Shown here piece by piece: positions 45,807-58,144 of a stretch of 64,000 nucleotides of DNA. The translations under genes and the position numbers were made by a program. Position 1 is the first letter of the stretch. The number at the start of each line of letters is the position of its first letter. The DNA comes from Lactarius indigo (lineage: Eukaryota > Basidiomycota > Agaricomycetes > Russulales > Russulaceae): positions 434,001-498,000 of the forward strand of contig JAFKAC010000021.1 in the NCBI GenBank assembly GCA_025766275.1, in the 5' to 3' direction. The notes beneath the pieces are model-generated. The model had not been told where the DNA came from and ran no database searches. It was given only the letters and a program-made list of their open reading frames with translations.

Positions 45807-47459
45807 CTGTATGTGGACCCGCCGGAGCCAGAGTTGGAGCTGGAGGTCCAGGGTGGTGCGCTGATACGTGCTCCCCCCCCTCTCCTTGCACCAGCTGCTC
45901 TGCTCCGCGTCATGCATGCCCTTCTCCCGGTGTACGCCGTCCTCGTACGTCTTGCCCAATTCACGCTGTGGCGCCGCCGGGATTAGAGGCAGCTCGTCGG
46001 CTTTGTAGCGACAAAAGAAACGAAACTGCACGCGAACTTTTTTTTTCTTTTTTTTCTAGTCATGACGAAACGCTCTCTTTTTCTCCAGAAAAATTTGCTG
46101 ATACCGGTCACACATAATGCCCCCCCCCACCCCCCCCCCCCCCCCAATTGTCCAATTTTTTTCTTCCTACAATTTCTCAACCCTCACGGATCTCTCTCGC
46201 ACAAATTTTTTGCTGTATATCAATTTCAATCCCTATAAAAAGACCCAAAAAAAAAAAAAAGACTGCTAGCTGTGACCTACCGATTAGCAATGGTATTTTC
46301 TCTTTTCTTTCATTTTTTTTCGTATTTTTTTTTTTGGTCCACATCCCACCTGCCCCATGTGTTATAGCTGATACGTTCTTGAAAAGTGTAACAAATTGAA
46401 CTAGACATGTCGATACCCCTCTGGGGTTCAGAAGACTCCAAGAGCCGGTCGGGAGCTGACTGGGAGCTAAAGCGAAGACTGGAAGTCAATGCTGGTTATC
46501 ACCTGGATCTCGTACAGCCATACAATCCCCGCTGGAGCACTCGGTCACTCGGTCAGGACACACCTACCGTAGCACAAACCCAGTTTCGGCGGATCACACA
46601 CACACACGCACCTTCTCCTTGGGCTAATCCGGATCCCAGTTGTCTCCGTCATTGTCGCGTGAAAAAAGTAATGCAGCGAACCTGCCTAAGACCTGAGCGC
46701 GTGCGGTCCATCATTCAAATACAATCAAATGATTAGAGTTTAACAGTTACAGTAAGTTATAATGGTGCGCGCCTCAGCTACTGTAATACTGCCACCGCCG
46801 CCACACTGGAGGCCTCCACAAATTGCGACATCGCGCTCTGTTTCGCCGACCCTGTCAGAGAAATGAAGAGAAACGTTCCATGCGACAGCGTCTCTTTCCA
46901 TGGACCTGGCTCCTGTGACTGGAACATGTGCCGTATTACTGTAGTGGGGTGCGATAAATTTGCTGCTTGCTGCGTAGCGGTTAGGCGGTGCGGGCGGAAC
47001 AAACTAGCCCGCTTGGCTTTACTGCAATTGGACCAAATCTAGCCTTTCACTCCACCACGCCGACTCCCTCCCCCAAGCTCGATAAGGTAGTACGGTGGTG
47101 GGAAAACGAAACGACGAGGAAAATTTTCCCTTATCGGCCGCGCGTGTGCAAAACAACAACCAAAGAGCTGCTCTGTATGATGGAGCCAACTGTCCACTGC
47201 TGACCCCAGCAATGCAGCTTACTATAACGGGGAGGTTTATATGTAGCACGCTTCGTAACTTTACAGGTGAAGATAAGAGATTCGACAGAGTACGCATCGT
47301 CTCAGCTGGTCCGCGGCGTGATGATCCGCGGTAGCGCCGGCCTGCCGTAATATAAGCACAGCTCCAAGTGCAGAGCATCAAATGCGACTCGACTCGACTC
47401 CGATACAAGAGGACCATGCGATAGCGTAAAACCCTCATATAACCCTTCCTTCCCCATAG
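45807..47459. other. Gene-free, homopolymer-rich region
   Basis: 1.65 kb between convergent genes. 46040-46340 is packed with homopolymers: T9, T8, C9-A-C16, A14, T8 and T12 runs. A 109-codon frame at 46407-46736 has no support. No RNA gene seen. Confidence 0.5.
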
Positions 47460-49862
47460 CTAGAGGCTCCCATACGCAACCCGGCCATCTATGACCGTGG
47501 CGAGCACGCGGGTGCTCAATATCTCCTCCAGGGGAACCTGCATGATGTCGCGGTCCAGCAAGACAAAGTCCGCCGCGAATCCGGGTGCGAGTTGCCCACG
47601 CGTGTGCTTCTGCGAACGCCGCGTAGGCCACGTCACGCGTCATGCCACGTAGCGCCTGTACGCGCGTCAACGCCTCCGCGGGGTACCTGTCGAAGATGTT
47701 CTTTCTTGCACGTGTTCATAGCAGGGAGAGGACGCACCACCCGCCCGGGCCGTGGGGCGACGTGCCCTCGGGACTAAGGCGCGCAATAGCCGCGTAGAAC
47801 CCTAGGAGTGGATTGATGCCCTCAACGGGGAAGTCGGAGCCAAGCGGCAAGCGTTTTGCCGGAGAGACCCTGCAGGACAATAGGTATCGTACAGTCAGCA
47901 GGCCCTTCTTCAAGGTACGATGGGGTGACAGCTACTGGATGAGCTTCTGATAGGCATATGCGCCTTTAATACGGTCTGGACCCTGGTAATAATAGGGGCA
48001 TCAGAGTCGAGAATGCGAGGAAGAGGGGGGCCGAGAAACCAGGCGGGACTCGGCATAGTTCATGTCGCTTGTTCTGCGTCATTTTACAGTTATTATGGAG
48101 GAATGCGAAGGCGTCCAGACAAAAACGTACGCGTGAGTCGGTTGTACGCTTGCAATGACTGTCCGTTGATCACGTCAAGTAACATCGGAGGTCATAACAG
48201 GCATGACCTACCCCCAAGCCTCCCGATACGCTCAATATCGCTCGGTTGGAAGATCTGAGCGTGTTCTATGCGTGGACGCCAAGTGTTCACGTCTGCTCCT
48301 GGCTTTTTGAGGATATCCTCGAAGATGTCGAGCACGACCTCGTTCGCGTGGTCACCGATAGCGTGGACGTTCTGGGTGTCATTAAGCACCGAAACGGGGT
48401 ACGACATAACTGCATTTGGCGTACCACTTGGAATCCGTCCTCATAGAGCTTTTCAGCTTGTTGGTGCAGTGTTTTGGTTGAGGTTAGTAGAAATCCCCTG
48501 CGTCTCTGGCTTGTCAGTGTACGAGGCCTTGAGAGCAGCGCCCCACGAGCCAAGAGCTCCATCGGCGAAAAGCTTAACACTGCGAACGGTTAGGCGCCTG
48601 TGGAGACCGTAATCGATTAGGCGGGGTATCTGAGAGCTTGGGTCGTCATTAAAATCGACAAGGCCCATCATATAGACCCTGATCTATCACAAAATGAGGA
48701 TAGTGCCAGAAACATTGAAAGTAACGAGGCTTGCCGGAAGACGGCCTTCATCGGCCATTCTACGAGGTGTGAGCACAGGGTGAACTACGCGAAATAAGGA
48801 CTTGCCTCTGGAAGAATGTTATAGTACTCGGCAACGAGCCGGCATCGTGAATGGTGGTTAATCCAACGCGTAGCGCATCGCGCATCGTTGTCTCGAAGTC
48901 TTCAAGTACCTCGGCATCAGTTGGGCCTGGCTTGTGGATGAGAGACATCGCGTTGTCGACAAACACGCCTGCTCGGAAGCCGATGGGACATCCGACGGCG
49001 AAGGTGAGAAGAGGAGGCCAGACAAACCAGTAGGTTTTCCGGCCTCATCGCGAACGATGAGACCACCGTCGACAACGTCGGGTAGGTCGGTCAACTCTGA
49101 AAGAACCGCATTGGAGACCCAATTGGCATGCCAGTCGATGCGCGCAAGCACGATAGAACGCCCGCGCAGAAGAGGCTCGCGGTCAAGATCGTCCTGTACA
49201 GGAAGGACTCGCTAGTAAGAAAGCTCAAGGCGTAACAGAATAACTGTACACACTGCAGTGGGAAACTCCCCACCTGGCCAGCCGGTCTGGTCCCAACCCG
49301 AGCCCAGGATCCAGCGAGCAGGGTCATGAAGTATATCCGGATGGGAAAGGAGGTATTGTTTAATCCTGAGGAGTACATCTACGTCCTTAAATAGGAAACG
49401 AGGAGAGTAGCGCTGATATCATCGCCTACCCTCAATAGACGCAGATCCATGAAGAGGTAGTCTCTCTTTGGCGCCCCAGAGAAGAATATGGCCATGAGCG
49501 TCTATGGGATGGGATCATTTCGGAAATCGCCTAATGGGAAAGTGGGCCCTACCACCTAATCCTGGAACTATGACAGAATTCGGTGGCGTCTGGAACATTT
49601 TCAACGATACGTTGGGGTTACAGGCGCCCCAGAAATTACGAATGTGCTCTGGGTTACCTGGTTAGCTAGCGCAGCGCTGACGATCGATGCTCAGCATACC
49701 AGCACTTCCTATGGAACGGATGACGCCATTTTCGACTAGCATACATTCTGCAGTAGAATCGTCGTCGTCGACTGTGTATATGCTATTAGGCGGGGTGCAT
49801 ATAGCATACGTGTCAGGGATGCCAACGGGGGCTATCGTGAAAATGAAATTCGGGTGACACAC
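47460..49862 (-). CDS. Amidohydrolase (YtcJ / amidohydrolase-3 type), frame disturbed
   Basis: Metal-dependent hydrolase family, TIM-barrel. Pieces in order: an N-terminal SIYTVDDDDSTAECMLVENG (about 49790-49730); VIVPGL and IDAHGHILLWG with the HxH metal ligands (about 49500); WILGSGWDQTGWPGGEFP (about 49290); RIDWHANWVSNAVL; FVDNAMSLI then DALRVGLTTIHDAG; VKLFADGALGSWGAAL; HAIGDHANEVVLDIF then RIEHAQIF; PLGSDFPVEGINP; ALRGMTRDVAYAAFAE; and a C terminus ending GRVAYGSL before TAG at 47462-47460. These match the conserved order of the family. The pieces lie in different frames, partly through introns and partly through shifts I could not resolve, so exons are not given. The true start may lie above 49862. 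Confidence 0.75.
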
Positions 49863-50159
49863 GGACGCGAAACGGTGTTACGCACAGAGATCGCGTCCGG
49901 TCATACCGCACTGTAATGCGAACGAGTGAGTGTGGACGCAAACAATAAATTACGGTAAGATGATAAGATAAGATAAAATGACGTGATTGCGGCAAATTGC
50001 GGATCCACTGGGCGTTTGGTAAAGAACGTTGGTTCAGGCTCGGTTTGCTGTCGTTGATTTCACTTCCGAAAAATCCTTTTTTTTTCGCCCCCAAAATACA
50101 ATTAATGGAGCCCACAGAACCGAATCACCATAAGAGAATCCTCCACAGTAAAAGGTCCT
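49863..50159. other. Divergent promoter between amidohydrolase and CCT
   Basis: About 300 bp between two outward-pointing genes; contains AAGATGATAAGATAAGAT repeats near 49957. No further motif named. Confidence 0.4.
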
Positions 50160-51538
50160 TTGGAAAAGCCCCTGGTCATAAAATCGACTCTCCGGCTTAT
50201 GATGCGTCCGTCTTCTATCCTCCTCCCTCCCTCCCTCCCACTCCGCTCACACTCCTTCAGCTCAGAGGAGGACAACGACCCTCTCACCGATGACGGCTCT
50301 CCTGCTCTTTCTGTCCCTTCCTCATTGCGCCAAACCACCGCCGCTCAACATGCTCAACATCGTGGCCAAGCAACCCTGACCGCACACCCTGGCTCTCCCG
50401 CTCTCCGATCCCGCTTGAAACATACTCTGTCACCATATGTGGTATCCGACGACGGGGTCGATTCTCCTACATATGATGGCGACATTGAAAGCAGCACCAC
50501 GGTCGGCCGCGACCGCGACCATCCTTCTCCCATCCAGCCACATTCTGCTGTAACCTCGACGCTTCCTTCCCCAGCTCCTCTTGTCCAGACCCTTCCTGCG
50601 GTTGTCACAATCATTCCACCACCGTCCACTGCGTCGTCCTCTGACGCCGAAATTGAACCCGCGCGTGGGCACGGCTCAGCCGCCCCCGAACGAGCTTCCG
50701 CCCATGATGGAAATCAGGCATTTACTCCTTCCACGCTTGCTCCCGAGGATATACAAGCCTTCGTGCGCCGTGCTATCACCGGCGAAATTCACCGCAAGTA
50801 CAAGATTAACGAACCACCGACCGACCGGCCTGTACGAGTATACGCGGATGGTACGCTTTCGGTTCTGCTCCCGCACCTCGCTCGCTAACTCGGCACTCCA
50901 CTTCAAGGCGTATACGACCTTTTTCACTTCGGGTAGGCCCTAATGAGTCTCTTCCGTCTTAACCAGGGCTTACGCTTAGGAGTGTCTCAGCCACTCCTTG
51001 CAGTTGCGCCAAGCAAAGCTTTCTTTCCCGAATGTGCACCTCCTCGTTGGTGTGAACAACGACGAACAGGTCAAACTTCACAAGTTCAAGTGTGTTATGG
51101 AATACGCAGAACGCTGCGAAGCAGTCCGACATTGTCGTTGGGCGGACGAGGTCGTCCCTGATGCTCCTTGGGTCATCGACGCTGCATTCATAGAGAAGTA
51201 CAACATCGATTATGTGGCGCACGATGAGGAGCCATATCTGAGCGCAGGGCATGAAGACGTATATGGATTTGCCAAGTCCATAGGTTCGCTCACTTTTCCC
51301 TCGCGCGCGCGTCAGTTTTGAGTCCTCACTTTCATTAGGAAAATTTATACCCACGCGCCGCACTCCCGGAATTTCAACGAGTGCGCTCCTCGAACGCATA
51401 GTGAAGAGCTACCGAAAGCGCGATTTTGACAAAAAGCTCGAAAAAATGGGACATGCGGAACTCATGGCCCAGGGATCGGATTACGAAGACAAAGGTGGAA
51501 GCGACGAAGCCAGCTCAGGTGGGAAGGCATCGCGGTGA
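50160..51538 (+). CDS. PCT1: Choline-phosphate cytidylyltransferase (CCT)
   Basis: Converts phosphocholine and CTP to CDP-choline, the control step of phosphatidylcholine synthesis. Exons 50160-50850, 50908-50932, 50991-51283 and 51339-51538; 1,209 nt, 402 residues. Residues 1-200 are a disordered Ser/Pro/Asp-rich region. The catalytic domain follows with VYADGVYDLFHFGHS (nucleotide-binding HxGH), NVHLLVGVNNDEQ, HKFKCVMEYAERCEAV, WVIDAAFIEKYNIDYVAHDE and RTPGISTSAL. The 25-nt second exon encodes YDLFHFG of the catalytic loop. The C terminus (KSYRKRDFDKKLEKMG) is short and basic, with no long amphipathic membrane helix like that of animal CCT. In-frame ATGs at 50199 and 50202 are alternative starts. 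Confidence 0.95.
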
Positions 51539-52924
51539 GCCTGGGATTGACACTTTCGTATCGTGTGAATAGCTATTAGACGACCCACATCACACCAGGG
51601 TCATTGATTTTTCTCAGGGGGTGGTGTCTTACTGTCACTTGTGTCACTTCTTTCCCACTTCCTTGCGTCTTGGGGTACAGTACCCTATGCAGCACTTCGT
51701 ACTTGGTATTGCTAGTAATCCTCACCATAATAAACTTCCCTATGGCCTTGCTAGTCGTCAAGTTTGCTGAGGTCGGGTTGGAGAGTGGGTCGCGCTCAAT
51801 TTTGTGCCTTGGATCGGAATTCTTTCCGCTTAGCGGGGTAGTTCAAATTTCTCACAGCTGGTTCAAAGCCTTATAAGTTACTATACTGTACTGTATAATC
51901 TAGTGTTTGCTCCCCTTGCTTTGCCCACGCTCTCACAAGCCCAGAGACTGGTGGATAAATTCAGTTTTCGTCTTTCTGGCCCCAGGCTCGCCCCACCGGC
52001 ACTGTGAACAAGAATTCTCTTGGGCTACCCACTGGCAGCAACCTCGTGTCGAAATTTCAGAAGGTACTGCCGTATTTCCCCTAGGGTGTACCGCTATTGT
52101 GACATCGGAGGTCGGGACGAGGTCGGCAATCAACACTTTTGGCTTGGGACGAAATCTGCTATACGGGTAACAGGTGTGTTTGACAGTTTGAGGCACCGTA
52201 TTGCCTCAGGGTGGTTATGCCGTAGCTGTAGCCATCACCACGAGACGGCTGAGTTTGAGGCACGTTGGGCTCAAATGCGATAGAGATTCAAGTCGGATGG
52301 GCCAGGGTATCATCAGCAAATTAAAATTAAAATTTTAGGTGCTTACCAAAATTGAAAGAGCTTATGTAGGCTATAACCACATTTAAGCTCATATTATTAT
52401 TATGACAAAATAACAATCACTTGTAATTGAGCCACGATCACCAACGCATATATCTCAGTGCTTATGATCCTGTGGGTCACACGCAGTCCATTCGTAAGCG
52501 TTTATAATTTCTGTAAAAGTCTCATGGCCGAGTTGTAAGTAGTACAATTTTTGGACGGCTCTTGAGGCTGAATTATAATTTCTGGGCCAAGTTATAAGCT
52601 TGTCGCTTTCCGATGGCTCGAGGCTGGGTTTTAGTTGCCATATCAGTTTCGCGTTCTCGGTTCTCATGGCGTCGCACCCCGCCGTCGATCTTAACGCTCC
52701 CCTTCCCTCACAGATACAGACACACACACACCCTCTCTCTTTCTCTTCGCTCCTTCATCATATCGCATCAAATGGGCCTCAACAACGACAGCCACCCATA
52801 CTTGCCTCGCAAGCGGCCCCTTGGCCACTCGTAGTAGACAGGCCGCGCGTCCCCTACGCCTCGCGCCGTCTTTGTCCCTCGACACCCCGTCTCCATCGTA
52901 TCGCCCGTACCACCTACCCTTTGA
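51539..52924. other. Gene-free region after CCT
   Basis: 1.4 kb. A/T-rich patch near 52320-52420. CACACA and CTCTCT runs near 52725-52750. No conserved frame or RNA seen. Confidence 0.5.
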
Positions 52925-53991
52925 TAGGGAATACCACGGGTTGGCAAAACACGTACGGGTCACGGGTATGGGTAGCCATTATCCAACCCGTGCAAAACCT
53001 TTACCCGTAGCGCGGGTACCCGCGGGTTTTCGCAGGTTTTTCAACTCGTCTCATCACTCTGTACTTATCTCGCTCACTCACCCCTCATTATAGAATGGGC
53101 ATCAACTTGAACGGCAACCACCACCCGTTTCCAGCAACGGCAAACCCGCAATGGGCAAATGGTCTCAGGGCACCCGTAGATCGGCTGCACCCTGAGCCGT
53201 CTTTTTTTGGTGCGTCGGTGTCAGCAGCCTCTAGTAACGCAACTAAACGTCTGTTCTATCATGTCTTGCTTCACACTCGCCTTCCAACACCACTGGTAGC
53301 TCACCTGCACCACTCAGACCCTTCCTTGCCTCACCTAGCCTCAAACGTACGCGCCAGTAACACAGATGCCTAGCATTATATTTTTGTACTTTTGGATCCG
53401 GCTGAGTGATTTTTTGGGACCCCGTGACGTGTTTGCTGACTTCATTGTATGCGGGCCTTGTGCTCCTCATCCACCACGATGCAACCATTCCTTGAAACTG
53501 TCAAGATGCTTCGCCGGCGACAAGGCGATCACAACAACTGAGGCGATCACGATGCAATGACCACGACGACCTCAACAACGGGAATATGACGACCGAGGCG
53601 ACGGCGATCGAGGCGGCCATGACGACTTTGGCAAGGGCGACAAGGCAACCTTGACGACCTCGAGGCAACCACGACGGCCTTGGTCACGGCAGTGAGGCAA
53701 CAACGATGACCGAGGCGACAGCGATGAGGCCACCACGACGACCTCGACAACGGCGGCGAGGTAACCACAACTCTCAGCGATGGTCACCGCGATGGCGGCG
53801 GGGCGACTACGACGGCGATGGGATCCCACAATGATCACGGGGCGACGACGAACACCGTCATGAGTACTAGTAATAGTAATAGAGTAATATATTAACGTTT
53901 GAGCCGACTTTGCGACTGAGAAGGGGTGCCCAAGGACATGCGGGTACGGGTAGCCCCAAAATGACCTGGGGGTCACCCGTGGTATTCCCTA
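52925..53991. mobile_element. Non-autonomous DNA element with 15-bp inverted ends
   Basis: Ends GGGAATACCACGGGT at 52927-52941 and its exact complement at 53975-53989, both flanked by TA (52925-52926, 53990-53991), consistent with a TA target duplication. Just inside both ends are CGGGTACGGG/CCCGTA-type subterminal repeats (52950-53035 and 53940-53955). No transposase frame is present. Length about 1.06 kb. TA-flanked inverted repeats fit a Tc1/mariner-like non-autonomous element, but the class is not certain. Confidence 0.7.
53553..53770. repeat. GAC/GAG-rich imperfect minisatellite
   Basis: Irregular repeats of words such as GACGACC, GAGGCGAC, GAGGCAACC and ACGACGGC inside the inverted-repeat element. 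Unit boundaries are not regular. Confidence 0.6.
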
Positions 53992-54112
53992 CCTCCCTCC
54001 TCTCCTCTCTAACCTCTGCGGAATCCCCTCCGCTTCGGACTCAAACGGACTCGGCTCCTTACACCGCTGCCGCCCCTGCTATTCAAGTATGAAACTCTTG
54101 GATCCGTATTGA

Positions 54113-54207
54113 TGGCTCTGTGGTGTAGTGGTAATATTTGTCGTGATTCAATTCATTATGTCAGCACTCATTGACCATATGCCGGTGTTCAAATCCGTTA
54201 TAGTCCG
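54113..54207 (+). repeat. tRNA-like sequence, possible SINE head or dead tRNA
   Basis: TGGTGTAGTGGTAATATTTG at 54121-54140 matches a tRNA A box, and GGTGTTCAAATCC at 54183-54195 matches a B box about 60 bp downstream. The preceding GGCTCTG and following TATAGTCC do not form a full acceptor stem and the T-arm does not pair, so it is not a working tRNA by eye. The next about 400 bp are A/T-rich. Confidence 0.5.
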
Positions 54208-54734
54208 TTTATTATGCACAGCAACTTGGTATTATAACATCTGATATGGATGTCTGTTAATAAATAATTGAACAAAAATCAAGACAGAGCAAAAAGATCA
54301 AAGTACAATGATAACATTGTAATTTTTCCACTAGTTATCCTCTGAATTAAAATCAATTATAAGTGCATGCAACCCATATGAAGGGTATTAGGCAATACAA
54401 TCCACAAAAGCGATTACCATTCACTGGCATAATTGTGACTGATCGTCAATAGATTTCTGAATTGGGGAGCTATCATATGCACTTTCACTGATTTATAATC
54501 CAGGTCCTGCTCACACCACTTACGGTGATTATAAGTGATTATAATCACCCAATATTTTTCCTTGTTTTTGCTGATGATGCCACACCACCGTTTCTTTGTA
54601 TGGAAATCCACGAGGCAGCGCGTGCTCCCTCGCTCAGTGTAACCGTTCCCGGTTCCCGATCATCCCCTCACTGCCGAACATCTCATCTGAATTCCTAGCA
54701 AGATTCCTGGCTGATAAATATTGTATATCACATT
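54208..54734. other. A/T-rich upstream region of the NLR
   Basis: About 530 bp, A/T-rich, with GTGATTATAAGTGATTATAA near 54528. May be the body of a SINE or the NLR promoter. Confidence 0.4.
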
Positions 54735-57700
54735 ATGTCCCAAACTCCCTCCACATCTACACCTTCCTCCAATTTCCGCACCATCTTCGTCGCTGCCTTG
54801 AAAGAGTATGAGAAAAAGACGAAAACTGAGCTTCACACGCATCCCCTCGCGACGCAACTACAACTCTGCGAATCTTCCAGTGACATTCTTGCCGTGCTTC
54901 ATGACAAGATCAACGAGCTCGATCAGTCTAAGAGTCGCAACGAGAGATTATCAAGTTGGCTGGGCACGACTATCAATGTCCTCTACGCTTTCTCCGCGAC
55001 TTTGGGCGAAGGTGTTGGACTAGCAAGTCTCAACTGGTTAACTCGCATTCCGTCCATCCCTTATTTTTTTCGCAGATATTCTCTCCCGCAAAAGTAATCT
55101 CTGCCGGTGTTGGCGTCCTCCTCTTGGTAAGCATCCTCCGTGATTCCTCCTAGAGGGGAATTTAAGGCCCAACAACAAAATCGGACAGGTCGCTAAGGAT
55201 GTCAACGCGAGTCAAGAAACCCTTGCCGATCTCTTTGAGCGCATTGAGAACTTCTTCAAACGCCTTGAGTCTTACGTGGAAGTGCCACCAACTAATGCTA
55301 TGACCGACATGATCGTGAAGATAATGGTCGAAGTTCTAAATATCTTCGCGATTGCGACGAAGGAGATGAAGCAGGGTCGAGCCAGTGTGTCACTCCCTAG
55401 AGATACATGAATGCATACTAATAAAATCTTAGAAAAATATCTCAAGATGCTCGTGGGAAGGAATGACATGGAGGACGCGCTAAAGAGATTAGACCAATTA
55501 ACGCAAGAGGAAGCTCGGATGGCGGCGGCGCAGATCCTGAAGCTCACGCATAGCATCGAATACACAACCAAGAATGTGGACGGCAAGATGGATGCTGTCT
55601 TGCGTGGTATGTTGAACGCGTCCACTGCTCAGGGACCCTATCTCCATCGTGCTTATGTCGGCTAGATGGAAAGGACGCAAAAGTGGTCCTACAGCAAACG
55701 TCAAACAACGTAGATGATGTGAAATGTTTGTGATCGTCCCTTTCGTTGTTGGTACTGGTGTCTCTGACCTGCTCATAGGGAACCAATTGAGAGAGAGCCT
55801 TAGAAGATGGGTCGCTCCTCCCGATCCATCAATAAATCACAACCTCGCATGCGACATTCATCATGGGGGAACGGCCGAGTGGTTCTTTCAAAGCAATATC
55901 TTTGGGGAATGGAATTCCGTTGGCTCTCTATTGTGGATCTACGGCAAGCGTATGCTCTTCCCACTCTTCCTAGATCGACCCCTAATCACCATTGCATTCC
56001 TAGCCGGCTCTGGCAAGAGCATCCTTTGGTTCGTCATCGCTCAGTATCTACGCACACACCAATAGCTTAATTTTAATCTCTAGTTCCACGATCATTCAAA
56101 AAATTGTAAACCTACGTGGGGCCGGGTCAGCATTAATGGCGTACTTTTATTTTGACTTCAAGGACCTCGATAAGCAACATCGTCGCAACCTCCTCCCCTC
56201 CCTCCTCGTCCAGCTTTCTGCTCAGTCTCGGCTTTATTGTGACATCCTCTCCCAACTTTATTATGCATATGACAACGGTGCACAAAGGCCCAGTGATAGT
56301 GTAATGACGCGATGCCTCAAAGATATGCTCAGAGTCCCCACTCAAAGTCCCATTTACATCATTTTGGATGCACTTGACGAGTGTCCAAACTCATCCGGAA
56401 TCCCATCACCTCGTGAACAGGTCCTTTGCCTTGTCAAGGAGCTCGTTGACCTTCGCCTACCATATCTTCGTATATGTGTCACCAGCCGTCCCGAATTCGA
56501 CATTCAAGCTACACTCGGGCCTTTGGCGCTTCACCGCGTGTCTCTGCACGAAGAAAGTGGACAAAAGACAGATATCATCAACTATGTGCATGCTGTGGTT
56601 TACTCTGAGTCAGAGACGATGATGAAGAAATGGCGAGAGGACGATAAGAAAATTGTTGCGGAGACACTGTCAGCAAAGGCTGACGGAATGTAAGAGCGTC
56701 GTCCTAACTCCATGATGCGTGCTCAATGTCTTCGTCCAGGTTTCGGTGGGTGTTCTGTCAGTTAGATGTGCTGCGACAATGTCTTCCATCAAGTGTGCGG
56801 CGCACGCTAGAGGAACTTCCGGAATCTCTTGACGATACATATAAGCGGATCATAACGGATATCAAGAAGGGAAACCGAGTCCATGCCTACCGCATGCTTC
56901 AATGCATGGCGGTGGCAATTCGACCACTTTCTGTTGACGAACTCGCGGAACTACTTGCTCTTGACTTCGATGGGGCGAGGGAGGGGGTTCCGAGATTGAA
57001 CGCGGACTGGCGCTGGAAAGATCACGAACAAGCCGTACTTTCAACATGCTCGAGTTTAGTCTCCGTTGTCGCCACTCGCGATTCCCGGGTTGTCCAGTTT
57101 TCGCATTTTTCGGTGAAAGAGTTTTTGATGTCGGATCGCCTCGCAATGTCGACGAATGACATCTCCCAGTATCGCATCGTGCTCGAAGACGCCAACACGG
57201 TGCTCGCCCAGGCTTGTCTTGGCGTCCTACTGCGGGATCCTGTTGATCAAGACGCCACCGATAACATTTCTCTAGCTCAATACGCCGCTGGGCACTGGGT
57301 AACTCACGCGCAGGTCGAGAACGTGGCCTCGCGCATCCGCGATGGAATACGATGTCTCTTTGACCCAAGCAACCCGTACTTTGCCTCGTGGATCAGGTCA
57401 CACGACGTCAACTACGCATCCCTTTCCGACGACCTCCATATCAAAATACAGCCCGAAGCAGCGCCATTGTACAATGCCGCCTTTTGTGGACTCAATGAAG
57501 TGGTCACAACTCTCGTTTTCGAAAACCCCCAGTATGCGGGTGCAATCGGCGGTGGTTGTGGGACCGCATTACACGCGGCATCGCTTCAGGGTCACGTCCA
57601 AGTTGTACGATCATTGCTTCAGTACGGTGTGGATGTGGATGCTCGGGGCTTGTGGGACTGGACGCCACTGCATTTTGCATCATGGTGGGGGTCTGTGGAC

Positions 57701-58144
57701 GTTGTTCAATACCTACTCGACCATGGTGCAGATGCAAATTCACGGGACAAACGTCAGACCACGCCGCTATCTCTTGCAGCAATTCGTGGGCACCTTGGCG
57801 TCGTTCGGGTGTTACTTGTCCACCATGCGGATGTCAATTGCCGGGACATTGAAGGCCAGACCCCGCTGCACGATGCGTCGTCCGATGATCTCATCAAAGG
57901 CGATCATCCTCAGGTGGTGAGGCTATTGCTGGAGCATGGCGCAAACCCGAATGTGCGGGATAACAATCGCAAGACCCCTTTGCATTTAGTGCCATCTTTG
58001 AAGCTCGAAGTCGCGCGTATCCTGTTGGAGCACGGTGCGGATATAGATGTAGAGGACCAGGAAGGAAGGACTCCATTCGTGGCGGCATCGGCGGAAGGAC
58101 GGGACACGATCGCGCGGTTCTTATCAGAGTATCGCTCCAGGTGA
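54735..58144 (+). CDS. STAND/NLR: Goodbye domain, NACHT, ankyrin repeats
   Basis: Nine exons: 54735-55022, 55076-55126, 55189-55384, 55433-55606, 55666-55725, 55779-55949, 56004-56028, 56084-56689 and 56740-58144. The total is 2,976 nt, encoding 991 residues in one clean frame. Residues 1-130 and beyond match the fungal STAND N-terminal Goodbye domain (FRTIFVAALKEYEKKTK, THPLATQLQLCES, SATLGEGVGL). NACHT runs from about 305: SLLWIYGKPGSGKSIL (Walker A, split by introns), IYIILDALDECP (Walker B) and ICVTSRPEFDI. A winged-helix-like region follows (LSVDELAELLALDF, QFSHFSVKEFL). Five or more ankyrin repeats (about 790-980) end the protein (TALHAASLQGHVQVVRSLLQ, TPLHFASWWG). Such proteins act as ligand-triggered oligomerising switches in fungal non-self recognition and cell death. 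Intron 1 has a GC donor. No frame damage. Confidence 0.93.

Noticed and set aside
46407..46736. 109-codon plus-strand frame
   Set aside because: No signal peptide, domain or coding-like bias, and it sits in a homopolymer-rich gap.
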